Origin: Candidatus Acetothermia bacterium
GTDB taxonomy: Bacteria > Bipolaricaulota > Bipolaricaulia > Bipolaricaulales > Bipolaricaulaceae
NCBI GenBank assembly: GCA_003551325.1
Contig: PUMK01000219.1
Location: forward strand, 1-6,400
DNA length: 6,400 nt
Reading direction: 5' to 3'
The notes under the pieces were generated by a model. It had not been told where the DNA came from. It made no database searches and saw nothing but the letters and a program-made list of their open reading frames with translations. Both the position numbers and the translations under genes were made by a program. Positions 1 through 5,015 of the stretch are shown piece after piece. Every line of letters starts with the position of its first letter. The stretch's first letter is position 1.

Positions 1-1
1 C

Positions 2-1576
2 ACGACAGCCACGGCCAATGACCGTGTAGTTGACGATGTCGTTTCGCAGTTGGGGGACAGTATTCAGACATTCCGGGGCTCCCTTATGCGCGAGACACTC
101 AGACTCCAGAACACCACGCTCTCCAGCCCTGCGGCCAGAATGGCCTGGCTCGCACAGGTAATCCCTTCGCTCCCCGGAAGTGGTGTCGTCTACACGCTCA
201 CAAGACGAGACTCCGAGAGTGTGGCTGAATGGCTAAGGGAAAACGACATCTCGGCGGAGGCCTATCATTCAGATCTCAAGGGACAGGAGGCTCAGATCTC
301 CTCACGCGAGGCGCTCGAACAGAAGCTGCTCAGGAACGAGGTCAAAGCACTGGTTGCGACCGTAGCACTGGGTATGGGGTTCGACAAGCCGGATCTCGGG
401 TTTGTCATCCACTACCAGCGGCCGGCGTCGGTGGTGCACTACTACCAGCAGGTCGGTCGTGCCGGACGCGCTGTTGACGAAGCCTTCGGCATTCTTCTTT
501 GCGGGGACGAGGATGACAAGATAGCCAACTTCTTCATTGAGAGTGCCTTCCCACCGGAGCGACATGTGGACGCGATCCTCGGGGAGTTGGAGAAGACGGA
601 CAGTGGGCTTTCAGTTGTTGAGCTTGAAGCGCGGGTGAACGTGAGGCGTGGGCAGCTTGACAAGGCACTCAAGGTTATGTCTGTTGAGTCTCCATCGCCC
701 ATCACCAAGATCGGCTCCAAGTGGCATGCAACGGCAACGGCGAAGGGCTACTCCGTCAACAGGGAGCATGTGGAGAGGATCACGGAGATCCGCAGACAAG
801 AACAGGCCGAGATGAAGCGCTACATGGATCATCCTGGGTGCCTGATGGAGTTCCTTTCGCGGGCGCTGGACGATCCACAGGCCGGACCCTGCGGCAAGTG
901 CGCCAACTGCGCGGGAGAGCTGTTGGTGTCGTGCACATACGATCACGATCTGGTCTCGCGCGCGGTTTCGTTTCTCAAGAAACGTCACCGTCGGATATCT
1001 CCTCGTAAGAAGTGGCCCAAGGGCGCCTTTCCGGTGTATGGTTTTACGGGGTTCATCAGCGACGACCTCCGGGCGGAGGAAGGAAGAGCATTGTGCTTAT
1101 GGGGAGATGTTGGGTGGGGCAAGCTTGTGACTGCTGGCAAGTACGCAGACAGACGTTTTGCGGATGAGCTGGTCACAGCATGCGCTGAGATGATTGGAGG
1201 ATGGAACCCCCAACCTGCGCCAGCATGGATAGCGTGCATACCGTCGCTGAACCGACCGGAACTGGTGTCGGATTTTGCCCTGCGCCTGGCGGACACACTA
1301 GGGGTTCCGTTCCGCCCCTGTATCCGCAAGACGGAGACCAACAAGCCTCAGAGAGAAATGGAGAACGGATTCCAACAGGCGCGCAATCTTGATGGTGTGT
1401 TCGCAGTCGACGCGGCCGGTATCCACCGTGGGCCTTGCCTCTTGGTCGATGATGTGGTGGACTCGAGGTGGACAGTCACGGTGGCGGCTGCCCTGCTACG
1501 GCAGGCTGGATGCGCAGCCGTGTTCCCCTTAGCACTTGCGATGGGAAGCGTGAGATCTGATGACAAGAGCAGTTGA
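2..1576 (+). CDS. RecQ-family DNA helicase fused to a ComF-like phosphoribosyltransferase domain (5' end outside window)
   Basis: Residues are counted from the codon at base 2; the frame is open to the left edge, so the TTG at 50 is not the start. The visible 524 residues begin at helicase motif III (TATAND, 2-7) and continue through motif V (ATVALGMGFDKP, 119-130) and motif VI (QQVGRAGR, 149-156), all typical of RecQ. Motifs I and II lie off the window. A winged-helix-like stretch (about 201-245) comes before a four-cysteine zinc site (C280, C297, C300, C303), whereas classical RecQ has the zinc site first. There is no recognisable HRDC domain. Residues about 340-515 instead resemble a ComF-type PRTase, with a PRPP-type loop LLVDDVVDSRWT (480-491) that lacks the usual TTGxT ending. 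Expected role: ATP-driven 3'-5' DNA unwinding, with the PRTase binding a nucleotide or PRPP ligand or acting as a structural partner. It overlaps the dprA-like gene, so both are probably made together. RecQ identity is firm, the PRTase domain good, the biological role inferred. Confidence 0.93.
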   Translation, partial: TTATANDRVVDDVVSQLGDSIQTFRGSLMRETLRLQNTTLSSPAARMAWLAQVIPSLPGSGVVYTLTRRDSESVAEWLRENDISAEAYHSDLKGQEAQISSREALEQKLLRNEVKALVATVALGMGFDKPDLGFVIHYQRPASVVHYYQQVGRAGRAVDEAFGILLCGDEDDKIANFFIESAFPPERHVDAILGELEKTDSGLSVVELEARVNVRRGQLDKALKVMSVESPSPITKIGSKWHATATAKGYSVNREHVERITEIRRQEQAEMKRYMDHPGCLMEFLSRALDDPQAGPCGKCANCAGELLVSCTYDHDLVSRAVSFLKKRHRRISPRKKWPKGAFPVYGFTGFISDDLRAEEGRALCLWGDVGWGKLVTAGKYADRRFADELVTACAEMIGGWNPQPAPAWIACIPSLNRPELVSDFALRLADTLGVPFRPCIRKTETNKPQREMENGFQQARNLDGVFAVDAAGIHRGPCLLVDDVVDSRWTVTVAAALLRQAGCAAVFPLALAMGSVRSDDKSS

Positions 1577-2864
1577 GACAATGAGTGAAGACGCCAAGGC
1601 CATCCTGTTGTTGCACGGCCACCTCGGTGGCATGTCAGGTTTAGCACCGCTGCACCTGCGCGATTACAACGCGGTCGTTCAGTGGTTGGCAGCGCGCGGA
1701 CAACGGCCGGCGGATCTCCTGTCGGGCGAGACGGTAGCGGCCGTGGCACGAGACACGGCTATACCCGAGAGCCGCCTTAGCGGCTTGCTGAAGCGTGGTG
1801 CGAGCCTTGGTTTCGCTATGGAGAGGTGGAACCAGAGTGGTATCTGGGTGGTCTGCCGGAGCGATTCTGGATATCCGTCCCGATACAGATCTCATCTGAA
1901 GGAGAAGGCACCGCCAGTCCTGTTCGGTGTCGGCGACCGGTCACTGCTGCAAGGTGGCGGCCTTGCGATCGTGGGTTCACGGGACATGGACGCGGAGAGT
2001 GAGGCGTTCGCTCGTGAGGTGGCAGCGTGGTGCGCGCGAGGGGCCACGCCCGTGGTATCCGGTGGGGCACGCGGGGTTGACCATGCAGCTATGGAGAGCG
2101 CGCTGGACTCTGGAGGGGCTGTCATCGGAGTGGTGGCGGATAACCTGTTCCGAAGAAGTGTGCGTCCTGAAGCTCGCCAGGCGCTGGCCGACGGGCGTCT
2201 GCTCCTGATCACTCCGTACGACCCTGAGGCAAGGTTTGCTGTCGGAAACGCAATGGGACGTAACAAACTGATCTACGCGCTTGCAGACTACGGTCTCGTT
2301 GTTTGCACTGCGGATGGAAAAGGCGGCACATGGCAAGGCGCGATAGAGGAACTCAAGCACAGAGCCGGACGGCCGGTCTTCGTACGTGCAGACTCCTCAG
2401 TTCCCACAGGCAACCGCAAGCTGCTCGAACACGGTGCCATCCCCTTCCCCGGCACCGACAACGGTGTTACACCCGCGGAGTGGCTTGAGCATGCGGTCAG
2501 CGATGAGACAAGCACAGACGACGGGAGCATGCTCCCACTGTTCCGAGAGACAGCTTTGGCCGATGGGAAGGCAGAATACGTGAAAGGACGCCCGCCAGAG
2601 TCCACTGCGCAGATGGCTGACACGCACGGTAGCGTAGCTCCTCCGTACCAGACGGTCTACGAGGCGGTGCTGCCGGTGATCATCGCGGCGCTGGATGAAC
2701 CAACTCCGCCGGCAGAACTGGCCAATCGGTTGGATGTCTCCAAGGCTCAACTGGATGTCTGGCTCAAGCGCGCTGTTGGGGAGGGGAAGGTGCGAGAGAT
2801 GACCCGGCCTATCCGCTATGTGCGAGCTGGCTCACCGGTTCAGCCCGAAGGGCCCCGCGACTAA
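1560..2864 (+). CDS. DprA/Smf-like DNA-processing protein (SLOG fold with C-terminal winged helix)
   Basis: This 434-residue protein has the DprA layout. An N-terminal SAM/HhH-like part (about 10-100) leads into the boundary segment DSGYPSRY...PPVLFGVGD (102-126). The Rossmann/SLOG core follows, with IVGSR (137-141), SGGARGVD (167-174), GRNKLIYALAD (233-243) and GGTW (255-258). A polar linker (about 311-360) joins a winged-helix domain (about 365-422, core PAELANRLDVSKAQLDVWLK). DprA of natural transformation binds incoming single-stranded DNA and loads RecA. The SGGARGVD form instead of the usual SGLAxGID, and the location next to a RecQ-PRTase gene, suggest a specialised paralogue rather than the housekeeping copy. 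The ATG at 1560 overlaps the upstream gene by 17 nt; a second in-frame ATG at 1581 is possible. GGGAAG at 1543-1548 and GTGAGA at 1550-1555 are weak ribosome-site candidates and do not settle the start. Family assignment is strong; function in this pair is inferred. Confidence 0.92.
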   Translation: MTRAVETMSEDAKAILLLHGHLGGMSGLAPLHLRDYNAVVQWLAARGQRPADLLSGETVAAVARDTAIPESRLSGLLKRGASLGFAMERWNQSGIWVVCRSDSGYPSRYRSHLKEKAPPVLFGVGDRSLLQGGGLAIVGSRDMDAESEAFAREVAAWCARGATPVVSGGARGVDHAAMESALDSGGAVIGVVADNLFRRSVRPEARQALADGRLLLITPYDPEARFAVGNAMGRNKLIYALADYGLVVCTADGKGGTWQGAIEELKHRAGRPVFVRADSSVPTGNRKLLEHGAIPFPGTDNGVTPAEWLEHAVSDETSTDDGSMLPLFRETALADGKAEYVKGRPPESTAQMADTHGSVAPPYQTVYEAVLPVIIAALDEPTPPAELANRLDVSKAQLDVWLKRAVGEGKVREMTRPIRYVRAGSPVQPEGPRD

Positions 2865-3018
2865 GCGGCTATCTCTCAGATCTTCCAGTCGTCCGAACGC
2901 TTCATCCGTTGGTTCAACGAGCATGCGCAGTGCTGCACGAACGACGCGCTAGCCCCCGAGGACGGCCGGCGTCGCGGTGCCCAAGCGGCTATCCCCCCTG
3001 CATTGACCACCAAGCGGC
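2863..3018. repeat. Three AAGCGGC-type direct repeats, possible mobile-element end remnant
   Basis: AAGCGGCTATC occurs at 2863-2873 and again exactly at 2983-2993, each followed by a pyrimidine-rich run. A shorter copy, CCAAGCGGCCA, lies at 3010-3020 (AAGCGGC 3012-3018). The first copy includes the TAA stop of the dprA-like gene. Multiple short repeats at one end are a feature of some insertion sequences such as the IS21 family, but no transposase and no opposite end are present, so the mobile origin is only a suggestion. Confidence 0.4.
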
Positions 3019-3051
3019 CACGCCTTGCGTACGTGCAGAACGGCGACCCGA

Positions 3052-3606
3052 TTAGCCAACCTTCTTCTTCCCCAGCACCTTCCGCAGGAGGGTCCGGGCC
3101 TCGTTCGACTGCACCGAACTGGTGGTCAGTATCGGCTCGAACGTCAGCTTGTACTTGTCTTTGGTCGTCTTGATGGTCATCCGATCCTTGCCCGATTGGC
3201 CCATCTCCTGTTGCTCCATACGCAACTGCACAGTGGACACTTGGAAGCTGATCTTCTTGACCTCATCGAGTGCGATGGCGAAGTTGCCGGGCGTCTCCTT
3301 CAGAATCGCGGCGATGTCCATCTGCCAGTACTTCTCGTACACCCTGCGCGAGGACACCATCGTCGTTGCCATCCGCCTGAGCATGCCCTTGCCTTGTTCC
3401 TTCGATTCCCGGGCCGCGTCGGCCGCAGCCTGTTTCAGCATCTCCTTCGTGGTCTCGGCGAACACGATTCGCCGGTCGGTGACCACCAGGTTGTACACCT
3501 TGGAGGACAGCAACCCCGTCTTGAGGCGGACAGAGGGGATCATCCCTTCGATCTTCTCTCCATCGGCCTGCACCCCTGGCTTATCCACGTGCGTCTGGTC
3601 TGACAT
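3052..3606 (-). CDS. Small cytoplasmic protein, possibly PH/GRAM-like domain, function unknown
   Basis: The ATG at 3606 is chosen because GAGGAG (minus strand, 3621-3616) lies 9 nt upstream; the frame is open to 3900, but the upstream part is low-complexity Arg/Pro-rich sequence with no ribosome site. The product has 184 residues, no signal peptide and no membrane segment. The stretch KTGLLSSKVYNLVVTDRRIVFA (29-50, in two parts: strand-turn-strand ending TDRRIVFA) resembles bacterial PH-like/GRAM-type domains, which often carry a 'y.LvlTdrRivf' signature. A charged, Ala-rich helical insertion follows (52-88), then more predicted strands: IAALDEVKKISF-like at 110-121 and DRMTIKTTKDKYKLTF at 141-156. 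The tail is lysine-rich (KVLGKKKVG). Such domains are usually ligand- or membrane-binding modules; no partner is evident here. It converges on the dprA-like gene and is divergent from the GNAT gene. That the gene is real is likely; the domain call is tentative. Confidence 0.75.
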   Translation of the reverse strand: MSDQTHVDKPGVQADGEKIEGMIPSVRLKTGLLSSKVYNLVVTDRRIVFAETTKEMLKQAAADAARESKEQGKGMLRRMATTMVSSRRVYEKYWQMDIAAILKETPGNFAIALDEVKKISFQVSTVQLRMEQQEMGQSGKDRMTIKTTKDKYKLTFEPILTTSSVQSNEARTLLRKVLGKKKVG

Positions 3607-3615
3607 ATCGTCACG

Positions 3616-3621
3616 CTCCTC
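3616..3621 (-). promoter_or_regulatory. Ribosome binding site (GAGGAG) of the PH-like gene
   Basis: On the minus strand GAGGAG ends 9 nt before the ATG at 3606. It is the clearest Shine-Dalgarno sequence in the window and decides this start against the longer open frame reaching 3900. Confidence 0.7.
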
Positions 3622-3682
3622 GTCGCTCAAAGTCGTGCGCCGGGCCATTGACCCGTGTGCCACGAGCGCGGCGAACCGCCCC

Positions 3683-3711
3683 ATCATACGCATGCGGCCC
3701 CCCTGCGGGAA
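3683..3711 (-). promoter_or_regulatory. Candidate promoter for the PH-like gene
   Basis: On the minus strand TATGAT (3688-3683) sits 17 nt downstream of TTCCCG (3711-3706). The -10 is a good match to the vegetative consensus, the -35 weak. Transcription would begin near 3676 and leave a 5' leader of about 70 nt before the ATG at 3606. It was found by eye only. Confidence 0.3.
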
Positions 3712-3820
3712 ATGGGAGAGTCTGCGAGAAGGCGGGCGCTCCGCCCCGCTTGACCGAAACGGAAGCCTGCACCAACGCTTCGCACCGGCAACGGTGGTCC
3801 CATCGACCGGATCCGCCGGG

Positions 3821-3840
3821 CGGTTGTTCAACCGATGAAC
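3821..3840. repeat. Overlapping short palindromes in the divergent intergenic region
   Basis: CGGTTG (3821-3826) and CAACCG (3829-3834) form a perfect inverted repeat around TT. An overlapping pair GTTC (3826-3829) and GAAC (3837-3840) surrounds the next bases. The size would suit a regulator dimer site between the divergent genes, but such short palindromes also arise by chance. Confidence 0.3.
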
Positions 3841-3942
3841 CATCAGAAGGAATGCCCTCAGTGGGTCATGCGCAATCGACCAAGGGACCGTGTACGGCAA
3901 CCCTGAAGGGGAGCCAGTCTGTCGTTTCTGCGCTGCCGTGGA

Positions 3943-3948
3943 TATAGT
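3943..3948 (+). promoter_or_regulatory. Candidate -10 element (TATAGT) of a leaderless GNAT gene
   Basis: TATAGT ends 5 nt before the ATG at 3954, which is the first possible start in its frame because an in-frame TAG lies at 3945-3947. There is no Shine-Dalgarno-like sequence in between. This spacing is what leaderless genes in high-GC bacteria show, where transcription starts at or next to the A of the ATG. No good -35 was found at the expected distance. Confidence 0.4.
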
Positions 3949-3953
3949 GGTCG

Positions 3954-4853
3954 ATGGCCCTCGACGTGTGTGAACTCCCCGCCTACGCAGAGCACATTGC
4001 CAAGCGCGGCGGCAAGGATCCGGACACCGTGCTCGCAGAGCTTCGAGATGACCTGACCACAGGGCAGCTGCGTCTCGAAGACATCTTCCCCAGCCGTGAA
4101 GCGCGTACGGGGAGGATCGCAGGCTCCATCCGCCTCATCGAGGTAGGCCAAGAGACGGCGATCCTGACCGAATGGCGCGGAAGCAGAGAAGCCCTCGCGT
4201 CTGCAGACCTCCCGGCACTGCTCGCCGAGGGCACGCGGCGCGCGTCCGAGCTCGGCGTGCATCTTCTGATCACGAGGGTCGACGATCAAGCGATGACCCC
4301 GCGATACCGAAGCGCTCTCGTCGAGACGGGCTTCCGAAGCGCTGGTCGTCGTGTCGAGTACAAGACACCGCTCGCCGAGCTTCCGGTGGAGGCAGAAGGG
4401 CGCCTCAGGTGGCACACGATGGCTGAAGCAGGAAGCGCGTGCGTGCTTGACCTCCTCGCAGCTTCCAGCACGGCGACGCCCGACCCGGCAGACATCGACA
4501 GACTCGAAGCGCTCGGGGAGCACCTGGGTGCGGCGTACGAGGCACTGGATCCGCGGGTCGTCCAGGTTGGCTTCCTCGACGATCGGGCCGTCGGGGTGCT
4601 GGTCGTTCGCGTGGAGCCGGATGGGTGGTCGACGTTGCCGTTCATGGGCGTCATCCCCGACTGCCGAGGCCGCGGGCTGGGCCGGGAGGTGCACCTTCGC
4701 GGGATTGGCACCATCCGCGCTCTCGGCGGAACGCTGTACCACGACGGAACAAGCGAGGCCAACACAGCCATGGTGCGGGTGTTCACGGGGCACGGATGCA
4801 CCGAGCACAGCCGCATGGAGGAGTGGTGTTGGGCGCCACCGAGTTGCCGATAG
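3954..4853 (+). CDS. GNAT-family N-acetyltransferase, probable tandem GNAT with degenerate N-terminal half
   Basis: The 299-residue product has a clear GNAT core in its C-terminal half. A strand-rich stretch (about 203-230) leads to motif A, the acetyl-CoA pyrophosphate loop, as GVIPDCRGRGLGREVH (232-247). It is followed by DGTSEANTAMVRVFTGHGC (264-282), the usual 'N..M......GF/C' segment. The N-terminal half (about 55-140) ends in LVETGFRSAGRRVEYKTPL, which looks like the last strands of a second GNAT unit but has no visible acetyl-CoA loop. Such proteins transfer an acetyl group from acetyl-CoA to an amine; the substrate cannot be told. The ATG at 3954 is the only upstream start available. 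It is convergent with the S9 peptidase gene, so no operon is implied. A long minus-strand frame covering the same bases (down from 4976) lacks any recognisable domain and is taken as a shadow. Confidence 0.88.
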   Translation: MALDVCELPAYAEHIAKRGGKDPDTVLAELRDDLTTGQLRLEDIFPSREARTGRIAGSIRLIEVGQETAILTEWRGSREALASADLPALLAEGTRRASELGVHLLITRVDDQAMTPRYRSALVETGFRSAGRRVEYKTPLAELPVEAEGRLRWHTMAEAGSACVLDLLAASSTATPDPADIDRLEALGEHLGAAYEALDPRVVQVGFLDDRAVGVLVVRVEPDGWSTLPFMGVIPDCRGRGLGREVHLRGIGTIRALGGTLYHDGTSEANTAMVRVFTGHGCTEHSRMEEWCWAPPSCR

Positions 4854-4873
4854 CCGGTCTTGAGTGGCGAGAA

Positions 4874-4899
4874 CAGCCTTCCGCTCTCCAGCCTTCCGC
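4874..4899. repeat. Two perfect 11-bp direct repeats (CAGCCTTCCGC)
   Basis: CAGCCTTCCGC occurs at 4874-4884 and 4889-4899, a 15-bp period, just downstream of the GNAT gene. No function is assigned; slippage or a remnant duplication would explain it. Confidence 0.4.
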
Positions 4900-4958
4900 C
4901 GCATGACGAGTCTGGTTCGTTCTCTTAGAATCCCGTCAGATTTCACGCCACGCCCAAC

Positions 4959-4992
4959 CCGGTCCCCCGCTGCCAAGCTGCGGGGGGACCGG
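4959..4992. terminator. Strong G/C hairpin between convergent genes, probable terminator without U-tract
   Basis: CCGGTCCCCCGC (4959-4970) pairs with GCGGGGGGACCGG (4980-4992) around the loop TGCCAAGCT, with a single extra G in the right arm. It lies 23 nt past the stop of the minus-strand S9 peptidase gene and about 105 nt past the GNAT stop, so it best suits the peptidase transcript but could serve both. No run of T follows in either direction, as is common for hairpins in high-GC bacteria; Rho-dependent or purely structural roles remain possible. Confidence 0.6.
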
Positions 4993-5015
4993 ATGGACGG
5001 ACCGCTGGTCTTCGT

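Larger units (their letters stand above)
3607..3953. other. 347-bp divergent intergenic region without a supported gene
   Basis: This gap separates the minus-strand PH-like gene from the plus-strand GNAT gene. Frames running through it on either strand are shadow extensions with Arg/Pro-rich, low-complexity translations and no start signals. It holds the candidate promoters described separately, a perfect CGGTTG-TT-CAACCG palindrome at 3821-3834, and a small GGCGG/CCGCC hairpin (3731-3735 with 3741-3745). No RNA gene was recognised. Confidence 0.6.

Noticed and set aside
50..52. TTG at 50 as the start of the RecQ gene
   Set aside because: The frame continues upstream to the window edge and encodes RecQ motif III (TATAND), so the TTG is an internal Leu codon.
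2865..3173. Read-through continuation of the dprA-like frame as a separate gene
   Set aside because: There is no start codon with a ribosome site, about 40 percent of it lies opposite the PH-like gene, and only a faint transposase-like resemblance is visible; kept as a remnant idea in the findings.
3731..3745. GGCGG/CCGCC hairpin as a terminator or riboswitch
   Set aside because: The stem is only 5 bp with no conserved surroundings, expected by chance at this G/C content.
3122..3838. Plus-strand open frame opposite the PH-like gene
   Set aside because: It is Ser/Arg-rich with no recognisable domain or ribosome site, whereas the minus-strand gene has a good ribosome site and a plausible fold.
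3607..3900. N-terminal extension of the PH-like gene up to an ATG at 3900
   Set aside because: The extension is Arg/Pro-rich without a ribosome site, and a strong GAGGAG precedes the internal ATG at 3606.
3858..4976. Long minus-strand open frame (372 codons) opposite the GNAT gene
   Set aside because: Its translation shows no domain and is Arg/Ala/Pro-rich, while the plus strand has clear GNAT motifs; it is a high-GC shadow frame.
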